64,000 nt of DNA, from the NCBI RefSeq assembly GCF_019216885.1, contig NZ_JAAQRC020000002.1, positions 186,001 to 250,000 of the forward strand, in the 5' to 3' direction. Made by a program: the position numbers and the translations under genes. Under the pieces are notes generated by a model that was given only the letters and a program-made list of their open reading frames with translations, made no database searches and was not told the origin of the DNA. Each line of letters opens with the position of its first letter. Position 1 is the stretch's first letter. The DNA comes from Methylobacterium sp. SyP6R. GTDB lineage: Bacteria > Pseudomonadota > Alphaproteobacteria > Rhizobiales > Beijerinckiaceae. Positions 10,001 through 16,504 of this stretch are shown one piece after another.

Positions 10001-10933
10001 TCCTCCATCGAACAATGGGGGCTCTCGGCCTACGCCGATCGCTTCGTGGGTGGGGCTGCCATCGACTACGTCTTCGCCCAGGACGGCAACGACACACTCC
10101 TGGGCGGCGCAGGCGACGACTGGCTCGCCGGGGGGGCGGGAGCTGACAGCCTCGACGGCCAGGACGGCTTCGACACTGCCGACTATACCGGCGCTTGGGT
10201 GGCAGTCACGATCGACCGCGTCACCGCAGGCAACAGCGCCGGTGACGCTGAAGGCGATACTTTCGTTAGCATCGAACGCTTCCATCTGTCCCAGTATGAT
10301 GATCGCTTCGTCGGATCCTCGGCTAGTGAGTTTATCTACGGGAATGGCGGGAATGACACGCTGATCGGCAACGATGGCGATGACTGGCTGATCGGAGGCT
10401 CGGGCTCGGATGCGCTGACGGGGGGCAACGGCTACGATACGGCAAGTTACTTCTCGTCGGGCGCGGCCGTAATCATCGATCGTTTGACAATGGTTAACAG
10501 CAGTGGCGATGCGGCTGGAGACATTTTCGCGACGATCGAAGCCTTCCAGCTGAGTGCAGCCTACGATGATCGCTTCGTCGGCAGCGACTCAGCCGAATGG
10601 GTCTATGGCGGTGGCGGGAACGACACGTTGATCGGCAACGACGGCAATGATTTCCTGGATGGTGAGGAGCAGAACGATATCTTGACCGGTGGCGCCGGGG
10701 CCGACACTTTCGCGTTCTACGAGCGTGGGTTCGGAAAGGATGTTGTTACCGATTTCGTCAGCGGCGACTTCATCGAGTTCTCGACCTCGGCGTTCTCGAG
10801 CTTCGCGGCCGTCCAAGCCCATGCCGCGCAGGTCGGAGCTGACACGGTCATCACCCTCGATAACGACAACACAGTCACGCTCCAGAACGTGGACGTCGGC
10901 AACTTGAAAGCTGCCGATTTTAGTTTCGTCTGA
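4067..10933 (+). CDS. Giant RTX protein: lipase-like domain, calcium-binding repeats, cadherin-like domains
   Basis: Predicted type I secretion substrate of 2288 residues. The ATG at 4067 is preferred over a TTG at 4058 because GGAG stands 11 bases before it. The N-terminal ~250 residues look like an alpha/beta hydrolase: VTVVGQSLGGGLAGL near residue 165 gives the GxSxG nucleophile elbow, followed by LIDPAPF. No N-terminal signal peptide is seen. Blocks of GGxGxDxLxG nonapeptides bind calcium at about residues 585-650, 840-1125 and 1240-1285, with HCBP-related segments (GDDVYVYARGEGSDIIEE). From about 1370 to 1775 there are cadherin-like tandem-95 units (VNDAPIAVAD). A last RTX block (about 1780-2220) contains three ~100-residue units of VDYS..VDL..GDTFxSIE. 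The C-terminus is an uncleaved, glycine-poor tail of the type used as a type I secretion signal. Likely a secreted lipase/esterase or adhesin; the substrate is unknown. Confidence 0.88.
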   Translation: MSEVTDISKSGAGVPSDQLSRYAGLADWVYHRDTADQGFGLGELGYDEIVQIDRAAAERYGFQRSAKDGFIYNAATGFTAAIVEGDTGPIVVFRGTDLAAVDKTTVWDMFTTRTSGPKHDYLDIVADRSLGQGVMPAGTQAQDVMNLMELLKAKVGSLENVTVVGQSLGGGLAGLASAVYGVRGVLIDPAPFRTELMYLAAARALEQTSDGNGGFLRVSEEATNPNLIDLEIVRKYDTSIWREYKTHYQNNLSGYEANIALTNTYFVKDEVLRYGLTLAAMGLAGAKHFSESQPTFDAGALSLSPLEYFGIYRAVALHNPTFFALAARSEAAESSKSFTKLLKDDAILRDIFIGDKAGIAGAPTKARGDDPSISTTSRVAAAGPDPSVLQRAFFKSIGTDTDLYAAFHRLVSETMATGAVSEGRGGRPTQPSLYGGLSKLALGVMRDVVANTSTIDEIKQKIGKIDLNFSGEERTDFFKTGSQTKVVVNVEDIEATGKDFMDKDGLAYGVGDINRVVWNALIKGGGTQVVEKALDITTEEVFGPNAKGLPWKVVVAQAGSSEEPFEYAAGSSGDTLSKLNQLIVGGKGSDEITGSSKDDIILGGAGADKLFGGKGKDILVGEAGRDVLDGGAGDAVYHGGDGADIFVVDAKADKITIVGADSTDRLFVRASAIRSTRSLSLRDIRYDLSLLEKGIPILGGIAPTEGNAAWTWGRYRSELNFPDGNIYPLSYKATIEGGASGQTLRLEIMDVGKAGHTVTVDVLGWRSGQLGMRAQPFAETDDLRRKVTNNYEYGVLPKSGNMQTGEDGASDLQRMAPYSLASDEGAMRSAARRSGDDTLVGTTDDDYQYGAGGDDVLLGEAGDDEQQGGLGDDRLVGGSGADVQDGGAGADTYEFAVGDGNDVIQDSGTDEEELDVLSLAGITPDQVRLGFENDTLVVTLADSGETIRIVGQFEAVLRSWAAQRGIEQIAFGDGTIWDRAEMQSRSGVFTPTYAVTGTGDPDTLTGDFGDNALSGLAGDDLLLGLQGNDRLVGGAGADRMFGGDGSDRFVAENSDGDDQIDGGAGIDTLDYSGIGYRVVVDLTNGTATGLSIGTDSVTGIEIVQGTASGDELTGSAAADQLYGAGGNDEFRGEAGDDRLDGSLGSDIYRFARGDGVDTIIDYGQNTDVDEIRFDDGIARSDISFRRGPGGGDTVVLSIAGGRDAIFLEGQLAAPAQGIERFVFADGTVLTAGEIRATLLAAAQTASDDTIYGTVGDDVLSGGAGNDALSGGKGDDVYVYARGEGSDIIEEEANDASENTIRFTDLDPDDLTFGHRTSGDLVMRVAETGETIVVSRQFVDAGYRAFGVGQIAFANGLVWDRAAIDASSGAISDNALPTAASVQLTMVEDAVLRIPAADLLAHAADADGDKLRIASVFDAVNGSVELDPDGSVTFRPDAEFSGQARFTVEVSDGQGGAATAEVLIDVAESNDAPVAAGEPETAAGLHNAPIYGQLLAAFDGDFDVLRYRLVAGSEVGGTVVVDEGGAYVFTPSTNFSGSASFSYSVDDGVAQSAAKAVSITIEASGAANHAPDLAATFSLQVVEDQAATARITASDVDGDALTYAVKQGGEPARGLVSFGTGGAFTYTPLADANGSDAFTVVVSDARGGIAEQTVQVTIAAVNDAPIAVADAGSAGENEVKVFDLLANDADVDHGDSLSLASFAVRSVDGVPGGLSLASAQTAFSIQNGKLAFHPGTLFDLLSSGQTATIVVDYVVQDAAGAQSTAGLTLTVVGADEPVISGTAGADTLYGTAAADTIRGLAGNDVIWGRDGDDLLYGEAGGDELNGEGGDDLLDGGAGDDTMAGGEGNDVYVVDSAADIVSEAAGAGTDEIRTTLASYTLGSNVENLVYLGTDVFTGTGSTLANMLTGGAGNDRLTGGDGDDTYRGLGGNDVFYGGAGADSHDGGDGFDTVDYSASDAAIVVDLPTPANNTGDATGDTFSSIEQWGLSAYADRFVGGAAIDYVFAQDGNDTLLGGAGDDWLAGGAGADSLDGQDGFDTADYTGAWVAVTIDRVTAGNSAGDAEGDTFVSIERFHLSQYDDRFVGSSASEFIYGNGGNDTLIGNDGDDWLIGGSGSDALTGGNGYDTASYFSSGAAVIIDRLTMVNSSGDAAGDIFATIEAFQLSAAYDDRFVGSDSAEWVYGGGGNDTLIGNDGNDFLDGEEQNDILTGGAGADTFAFYERGFGKDVVTDFVSGDFIEFSTSAFSSFAAVQAHAAQVGADTVITLDNDNTVTLQNVDVGNLKAADFSFV

Positions 10934-10958
10934 AATTTTTGAATTGACCCATCCAAGC

Positions 10959-10986
10959 AGGTGAGGCGGGCAGCGCCGCCTCACCT
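10959..10986 (+). terminator. Probable rho-independent terminator of the RTX gene
   Basis: A perfect 11-bp stem (AGGTGAGGCGG with CCGCCTCACCT) encloses a 6-base loop 25 bases after the RTX stop codon. It is followed by a pyrimidine-rich CTGCTCTTCTCTC stretch rather than a pure T-run. Position and stem strength fit a terminator closing the exported-protein/RTX unit. Confidence 0.65.
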
Positions 10987-11217
10987 CCGCTGCTCTTCTC
11001 TCGTCAGTCGAAAGGAGCCCCATAAGGCGCCCGTCACCTCCTCTCGGACGACCCGCCCCTCAGTCCAGATCGAGCATCAGCGCAGGTTCTGCACCGCGGC
11101 GCCCGAGGCGCCCTTGCCGAGATGCCCCTGAAACCGGGACACAGACCGCGCAGGGTCGAGAGAGAGCACCCCGATCCCAACGGCATCCTCGAGCTGTCGA
11201 AATCGATACGCAGCGCG

Positions 11218-11886
11218 CTATAGCCCTGACGCCCGGGTCAGGTTGACCCGGAAGCGTTCGCGCCGCCGCCGGTATCGCCTTGTCATCTCGGCCGAGGCGT
11301 GACCGAGTTGACGCTGCACCAGCGCCTCCTCGACCTCCGCAGAACTCGCCAAGCCCGCCCGCAGCGAGTGACCCGCGAAGGCCAGCGCCCGCTCGCTCTC
11401 TGGCAGGTCGCCGCGCAGGCCCGCGGCCATCGCCGTGCGCTTGACCAGCCGCACCACGTGCTTGTCGGACAAGCGGGCCGCCGAGACCTCGCCCTTCGCT
11501 CCGGTGATCGACCGGAATACTGGTCCGTGGGCGATCCGCCCCAGCCGCAGCCACGTCTCCAGCGTCACGACCGGGCAACTGCGCTCCGACGAGCGGCGCC
11601 CGACCTCGACCGTCCGCCAGCCTGTCTTGCCACGGACCGTTAGCAGCGCCCCCTCGGCCAGGATCTCGATCCAGCCCGCGCCGTCCGCCGTCTGGCCCGG
11701 GCCGCAATCGAGCCCGACGATCTCGGAGCGGCGCAGGCCCCCGGTGAAGCCGACGAGCAGGATCGCCTTGTCGCGCAAGCCGCGCAGGTCGGCCTCGAGC
11801 GTCGCCGCCATGGCGAGCAGGTCCTCGCCGAGCACTGCCTCCCTCTGGCGTGGCGGGCGGGCGTGGCTGCGGCGGATGCCGGCCAT
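11218..11886 (-). CDS. Tyrosine recombinase catalytic domain, N-terminally truncated
   Basis: Phage-integrase family catalytic domain of 222 residues; complete enzymes usually exceed 300 and carry an N-terminal SAM-like core-binding domain, which is absent here. The catalytic set is readable: first Arg in GGLRRSEIVGLD (about 52), a Lys in VRGKTGWRTVEV, HxxR in GHSLRAGLA (about 172), LGHAS, and the nucleophile Tyr in MTRRYRRRRERF (about 207). The ATG sits on the edge of a perfect palindrome, suggesting that this repeat or a deletion removed the 5' end. It is probably inactive or a fragment. With the DUF1403 and ScpB pseudogenes next door it looks like the ruin of an integrative element. Confidence 0.85.
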   Translation of the reverse strand: MAGIRRSHARPPRQREAVLGEDLLAMAATLEADLRGLRDKAILLVGFTGGLRRSEIVGLDCGPGQTADGAGWIEILAEGALLTVRGKTGWRTVEVGRRSSERSCPVVTLETWLRLGRIAHGPVFRSITGAKGEVSAARLSDKHVVRLVKRTAMAAGLRGDLPESERALAFAGHSLRAGLASSAEVEEALVQRQLGHASAEMTRRYRRRRERFRVNLTRASGL

Positions 11887-11988
11887 GATAGGAAATCCGG
11901 AAGATGACTTCCGGATTTCCTATCATCAGCCCGCGCGGCGCCTGAGCGAGGCCGCTTTCCGGATCGCGAAGCGATCAATCGGAAAGCG
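11885..11988. repeat. Palindromic dispersed repeat, copy 1
   Basis: Positions 11885-11903 and 11908-11926 form a perfect 19-bp inverted repeat around ATGA. A second hairpin follows: CGCTTTCCG (11953-11961) pairs with CGGAAAGCG (11980-11988), and inside it GATCGC pairs with GCGATC around GAA. Bases 11907-11982 align without gaps to 24913-24988 at roughly 78 percent identity by eye, sharing TCGCGAAGCGATCA exactly. That makes it one member of a repeat family. It separates the truncated recombinase from the DUF1403 remnant. Confidence 0.75.
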
Positions 11989-12044
11989 TATGACATCGGT
12001 GATGTGGCGGTCGTCGCGCGCGAGCGGCGTTCCGGCCGAGCGAT

Positions 12045-12806
12045 AGCGGGTGGTTCCTCGGCCTCGATCAGATCCTGCGCGTCGCGCCGCCATGGCTCGG
12101 CACCCTGCGCCTGCGCCAAGCCCTTGTCGCCGCCGCCGCGACCGGGCGCCTGCTCCGCCTGCGCGAGGACCTCGCCGCGTTCCGCGACGCCCATCACCTC
12201 ACCCGGCCCACCGACGATCCCGGCCCGGCCGGGCACCTCCACCGCGCCTGGCGTGGCCTGGCCTCGCAGCCCACGCGGATCGATTCAGGCAGTCTCGCTC
12301 GCCTCGGCAGCCTGATGGCCCCCGCCGTCGCTCCCGAGCACTCCTCTTGACGGTCGGCGACCACGACGCCGGTGATCCGGTCGTCGCCGCCGCGACCAAC
12401 CGCCGCGCGCCTGCGGATCGCGCTGCCGGGCCCGGACGGTGTGCTCCTCGGCCTGATGGTCGCCGACCTCGTTCTCGCCGCCCGCCTCGGCTGGGCCAAT
12501 CCGGTCCCGCTGCTCGCCACCGCCCTGGCGCAGCCCGCGCTCCGCGCCCGGCTTGATCACAGCCGCGCGTCCGTGAGCGCTCCGGACTGGATCGCCGTCT
12601 GTCAGGCCGGCTACGCGGCCGCGCTTGCCGAGACCTACGCTCGCGCAGTCGACCTCGCCCTGCTCGCCGACGACGTCGTCGCGGCGAGCCACATTGCCGG
12701 CCTCGGCTCTGAACGAGCCGCCCGGCGCTTCCTCGACCGCCTGGCCACGCTCGGGGTCGTGCGCGAGCAGACCGGGCGCACAACGTTCCGCCTGTACGGC
12801 CTCTGA
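12045..12806 (+). pseudogene. DUF1403-family protein remnant, frameshifted and 5'-truncated
   Basis: Two frames carry the halves of one protein. From about 12042 to 12351 the first frame reads WFLGLDQILRVAPPWLG, then RLREDLAAFRDAHHLTRP and DDPGPAGHLHRAWRGLAS. This fits the N-terminal half of DUF1403 proteins, known from rhizobial and methylobacterial accessory DNA. The frame then stops. A second frame from about 12372 continues with RLRIALPGPDGVLLGLMVAD, LVLAARLGWANPVPLLA and a C-terminal FLDRLATLGVVREQTGR segment that ends cleanly. The original start is not visible; the palindromic repeat lies where it should be. Family assignment is from memory of the motif pattern. No function is established for the family. 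Confidence 0.65.
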
Positions 12807-12807
12807 C

Positions 12808-13469
12808 GTGGCCCGCGCGCGATCCCGCGCGTTCGATCTCGCGCTCGCCGGCCTGCCGCCCGAGGCGCGCTGGCGCGCCTGGATGGGGCACGTCGAGGCC
12901 GTGCTGTTCGCCTCGCCCACGCCGGTTCCGCGCGAGACCCTGGCCCGGGTCGTCGGCCCGGAATGCCGGCTCGACGCACTGATCGCCGACATCCGCGACG
13001 AGTTGCGCGCCCGGCCCTACGAGCTCGTCGCGGTCGCCGGCGGCTGGCAGCTGCGCACGCGGGCGGAGTTCGCCCCCGCCATCCGGGCCGCCGGCACCGT
13101 CCCGGAGGAGGCGAGGGGAGGGACGCTGACGGCGGGCGAGCAGTTGGTCTCGCCACCATCGCCTACCTGCAGCCAGTGACCCGTATGGCCCTTTCCCGGG
13201 TGCTCGGCCGTGAGGTGAGCCGGGACGTGATCGGGCGGCTGAAGCGGCTCGATCTCGTTGGAGCCGGGCCGCGCTCGCCGGAGCCCGGCGCGCCGCTGAC
13301 GTATGTCACCACCTCGACGTTCCTCGCCCGGTTCGGCCTCACCTCGCTGCGCGATCTGCCCGACATCGAGGCGCTGGAGGAAGCCGGATTGCTCGACCCC
13401 ATCATGTCGGGCGACGCGCCATCCGATCCCTTCGACCCCATGCTGGGGCTGTCCGGTGAGGAGGCCTGA
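12808..13469 (+). pseudogene. ScpB-like protein (SMC-ScpAB family) with a frameshift
   Basis: Translation from GTG one base after the DUF1403 stop gives an ScpB-type winged-helix start (MGHVEAVLFASPTPVPRETL, then LIADIRDELRARPYELVAV, GGWQLRTRAEFA). At about 13149 the frame breaks: the conserved second winged helix (LATIAYLQPVTRMALSRVLG, then SRDVIGRLKRLDLV) continues in another frame to a stop at 13467-13469. Restoring one base near GTTGGTCTCGCC would rejoin the two parts, so a single-base deletion (or sequencing error) is likely. ScpB normally pairs with ScpA and SMC in chromosome condensation. This divergent copy beside DUF1403 and an integrase is the accessory-element type, not the housekeeping gene. 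Confidence 0.75.
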
Positions 13470-13784
13470 CAACAGCCATACAAGTCGGCCGGCGGCCCCC
13501 GTAGCTGTCGCCGCCTGGCTCGCACCGACCGGCAACGTCCATCCCCGCCCAGGCCCAGAAGCGCCATCAAACCCACGTTGGAGACGAGGCCATGGCCGCC
13601 TGAGCCAAGGCAACAAGCCTCCGAAAAACCCGGACCGGTTCAGGCGGATGCATGACGGCTCTCGAACCGACTGGCCCAAAGCCGATGCTCACAGACTTTT
13701 GCGAAACGGGGGCCGTCCATACATGATGCGGAGAGACGGCAGCATGTGTGCCGGATTGATCGGCGCAACCGCTCGCACAGGCTC
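13470..13784. other. Intergenic stretch with a probable insertion-sequence end remnant
   Basis: No supported gene. Bases about 13590-13648 resemble by eye the non-coding DNA downstream of the IS110-type transposase fragment (about 26125-26180): both read GCCTGA-CCAAG-CAA-CAGCC followed by GGTTCAG. I take this as the orphan end of a related element. The remainder shows nothing recognisable. Confidence 0.4.
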
Positions 13785-14579
13785 TCAGCTCATGATGAGG
13801 CCGCCATCGACGTTGATGGTCTGGCCCGTGATGTAGGCGGCGTCTTCGCTTGCCAGGAACGTGACGAGACCGGCGACGTCCTCGCCGGATCCGGCCCGGG
13901 CCATCGGGATGCCGCGCACCCACTCGGCCATCAGCTCGCCGGGCTCGTAGCTGCCGAGGAGCTTGCCCCAGGCGGCATCGTTGTAGGCCCACATGTCGGT
14001 GTCTATGATACCCGGGCAGAACGCATTGACGGTGATCCCCTCCCGGGCGACCTCCTTCGCGAGGCTCTGCGTGAGGCCAACCACGCCGAATTTCGAGGCG
14101 GCGTAGTGCGGCGTGTAGATGAAGCCCTGCCGCGCCTGCCCCGACGCCGTATTGATCAGCCGCCCGCCCCGGCCGTGACTGCGGATGCGCCGAATCGCCT
14201 CCTGGCAGCACAGGAAGACGCCCTTGGTGTTGACGTCCATGGTCGTGTCCCAGTCGGCCTCGGTCATGTCCTCGATCTTGGCGATCGTGATCACGCCGGC
14301 GTTTTGGACCGAGACGTCCACGCCGCCGAACTGCGCTTCGGCGGCATCATACAGCGCCGTCACGGCGGCCTTGTCGGTCACGTCGCACAGGAAGGACGCG
14401 GCCCGGCCGCCCTCATGCACGATCGCGGCGGCGACCTCCTCGACGCGCGCCTCGTTGGCGCTCACCAGGATTGCAGCGCCCTCCCGCGCGAAGCGCCGTG
14501 CGATCGCGGCGCCGATGCCGCGGCTGGCGCCGGTAACGACGACCGTCTTTCCCGAGAAGCGGCCTTCTGTCTTGCTCAT
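13785..14579 (-). CDS. SDR-family sugar/polyol dehydrogenase
   Basis: Classical short-chain dehydrogenase of 264 residues. The nucleotide-binding motif TGASRGIG is at about 17-24, the NAG motif at about 93, and the catalytic YAASK follows a serine in INTASGQ. The end TGQTINVDGGLIM is typical of polyol/ketose dehydrogenases (galactitol, sorbitol, butanediol group). It is the last gene of a nine-gene minus-strand operon, 5 bases after the SorC-type regulator, with GGGAGA before its ATG. Its likely job is NAD(P)-dependent oxidation of the transported sugar alcohol or a related intermediate. The exact substrate cannot be read from sequence. Confidence 0.85.
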   Translation of the reverse strand: MSKTEGRFSGKTVVVTGASRGIGAAIARRFAREGAAILVSANEARVEEVAAAIVHEGGRAASFLCDVTDKAAVTALYDAAEAQFGGVDVSVQNAGVITIAKIEDMTEADWDTTMDVNTKGVFLCCQEAIRRIRSHGRGGRLINTASGQARQGFIYTPHYAASKFGVVGLTQSLAKEVAREGITVNAFCPGIIDTDMWAYNDAAWGKLLGSYEPGELMAEWVRGIPMARAGSGEDVAGLVTFLASEDAAYITGQTINVDGGLIMS

Positions 14580-14584
14580 GAATC

Positions 14585-15574
14585 TCAGTCTCCCTGAAGT
14601 ATCCCCTCGAACGGCCCGGCGACGTCCCCGGCCAGATGCTCCGCGGTGGCGTGGTCCGTGATCAGAACGTCGAGATAGCCGCCGTTGAGGGCGGCGGTGA
14701 TGGCCGGGATTTTCCGCAACCCGCCCGCGACCCCCACGACGCGCTTCGAAGCCTTGATCTGATCGAGCGGGATGCTGATCACCCGGTCGTTGAGGGGCGT
14801 GATCACCGGTGCGCCGCTGCCGTCGAAGAACCGCAGGCCCATATCGCCGACGGCGCCCTGCGCCGCGAGTTCGTCCAATTCCTGCCGGGTGAAGGCGTTG
14901 CCCGAATTTGCCAGCATCAGCGACGGCGTCATCGAGCCGATTCCGACGAAGGCCAGCGTCAGGGAGGAGAAGCAGGCCACGGTCTCGGCCACGAACGGAT
15001 CCCGCAGCAGCACCGCCCGACTCTCCGCCGATCCGGCGACGCCGGGCGCCGGAAGGAACTGCGCCTTCGCTCCCGTGAGCTGCGCCATGCGGGTCACGAG
15101 ATGCTGCGCGTGCGACTGGACCGCGGGGCTGCCGATCCCGCCCATGATCTGCACCACCTGCTTCGCCTTCGCCCGCTTGATCGGGGTGATCGCGTCCACC
15201 ATCCGGAGCAGGGACGAACTCCAGGACGACATACCGATCACCTCGTCGTCGGCGATCGTCGTCTCGAGGAAGTGCGCCGCCGCCCCGCCGATCGCCGCCA
15301 GGATCGAATCCTCGCTCTGGCTCGCGCTCTCGGTGATGATGACGTCGTCGAGGCCGTACCGGTCGCGGATCCGCGCCTCGAGGTCCGCGAAGACGCCGGG
15401 CGGCGACGAGATCGTGATCCGAACGATGTTCTCGTCGAGCGCCCGCTTGAGCAGGCGCGACACACGCGCCTGCGGGATGTGCAGGATCTCGGAGATGTCC
15501 GACTGCTTCCTGGACTCGATGTAGTACATCTGGGCGATGCGGGTGATCAGGCGCAGGTCGTCGGCCCTGGACAT
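14585..15574 (-). CDS. SorC/DeoR-type sugar-binding transcriptional regulator
   Basis: 329-residue regulator: an N-terminal helix-turn-helix (YYIESRKQSDISEIL, then PQARVSRLLKRAL, about 16-45) followed by a SorC sugar-phosphate-binding domain with VIGMSSWSSSL, VVQIMGGIG, LAFVGIGSM and VVGVAGG. I chose the ATG that begins MSRADDLRLI; upstream frame extensions are low-complexity and lack a better start. Regulators of this family bind a phosphorylated sugar and control the operon encoding its catabolism. Its own operon contains the kinase and transketolase that would make and use such an effector. The TTGAATA/TATTCAA dyad upstream of the operon's first gene is the natural operator candidate. Confidence 0.9.
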   Translation of the reverse strand: MSRADDLRLITRIAQMYYIESRKQSDISEILHIPQARVSRLLKRALDENIVRITISSPPGVFADLEARIRDRYGLDDVIITESASQSEDSILAAIGGAAAHFLETTIADDEVIGMSSWSSSLLRMVDAITPIKRAKAKQVVQIMGGIGSPAVQSHAQHLVTRMAQLTGAKAQFLPAPGVAGSAESRAVLLRDPFVAETVACFSSLTLAFVGIGSMTPSLMLANSGNAFTRQELDELAAQGAVGDMGLRFFDGSGAPVITPLNDRVISIPLDQIKASKRVVGVAGGLRKIPAITAALNGGYLDVLITDHATAEHLAGDVAGPFEGILQGD

Positions 15575-15719
15575 GTGTGTTCCGCTCGCGTTGCCGGTGG
15601 AGGGGTGCTTGCCCCTCACGTCCCCTCCGCGGCCCCGGCGCTGTGCGCCGGGAGGCCGGTCGGACGATCGCCGGGACAGTAACACCATTCTGCAGCCAGG
15701 GGCCTTCGGCGCCGGCGCC

Positions 15720-16484
15720 TCACCAGCACTCGAACCCGCCATCGACCAGGAGATCGATGCCGGTCACGAACGAGGCGGCCGGGCTGAGGAGGAACACGAC
15801 CGGACCCACCATCTCGTCGACCTCCGCCATCCGGGCCATCGGGGTCTCGCTCTCGAAGCGCTTGACCTGCTCCGCCACCTCCGGCCGCAGGTTCATCGGG
15901 GTCGAGGTGTAGCCCGGGCTGACCGAATTCACCCGGATGCCCTGCCCGACCCATTCCATGGCAAGCGACTTCGTCAGATGGACGACGCCGGCCTTCGACG
16001 TGTTGTAGTGCGCCTGGAGGATGCCGCGGTTGACGATCGAGCCCGACATCGAGGCGATGTTGACGATCGCCCCACGCTTGCGCGGCAGCATGACCCGGCT
16101 TTCCGCCTGTGCACAGAGGAATACCCCGGTCAGGTTGACGTCCATCATGCGCTGCCACTGTTCCAGCGGCATCTCCTCGGCCGGCGCCGCATTGGCGATG
16201 CCCGCGCAGTTCACCGCGAGCTCGATCGGGCCGAGGTCGCGCTCGGCCGTGGCGATCGCCGCGGCGACCGTGTCGCCCCTGGTCACGTCACCCTGGAGGG
16301 TGACGCAGCGGCGCCCCAGCGCCTCGATCGCTGCGGCCGTCTCCGCGAGGCCCGTCGAGGACGGCATGTCGAAGGCCGCCACGTCGGCGCCCGCCTCGGC
16401 GATGCCGATGGCCAGGCGCTGGCCGATTCCGCTGCCCGCGCCGGTGACGAAGGCGACCTTGTTGGTGAGGCTGAAGATGTCCAT
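15720..16484 (-). CDS. SDR-family dehydrogenase, second of the operon
   Basis: 254-residue short-chain dehydrogenase with TGAGSGIG (about 14-21), NCAGIAN (about 91), a serine in IVNIASMSGSIV, the catalytic YNTSK, and the C-terminal TGIDLLVDGGFECW. The closest remembered relatives are arabinitol/threitol/mannitol-type polyol dehydrogenases. The ATG opens MDIFSLTNKVAFVTG. The gene lies 20 bases after the ABC ATPase gene; a GC-rich 145-base gap with short hairpins then precedes the regulator gene. Two different SDRs in one operon suggest either two oxidation steps or two stereoisomeric substrates. The substrate is not determined. Confidence 0.85.
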   Translation of the reverse strand: MDIFSLTNKVAFVTGAGSGIGQRLAIGIAEAGADVAAFDMPSSTGLAETAAAIEALGRRCVTLQGDVTRGDTVAAAIATAERDLGPIELAVNCAGIANAAPAEEMPLEQWQRMMDVNLTGVFLCAQAESRVMLPRKRGAIVNIASMSGSIVNRGILQAHYNTSKAGVVHLTKSLAMEWVGQGIRVNSVSPGYTSTPMNLRPEVAEQVKRFESETPMARMAEVDEMVGPVVFLLSPAASFVTGIDLLVDGGFECW

Positions 16485-16504
16485 CGCTCTCGCTCTTGAG
16501 ATCG

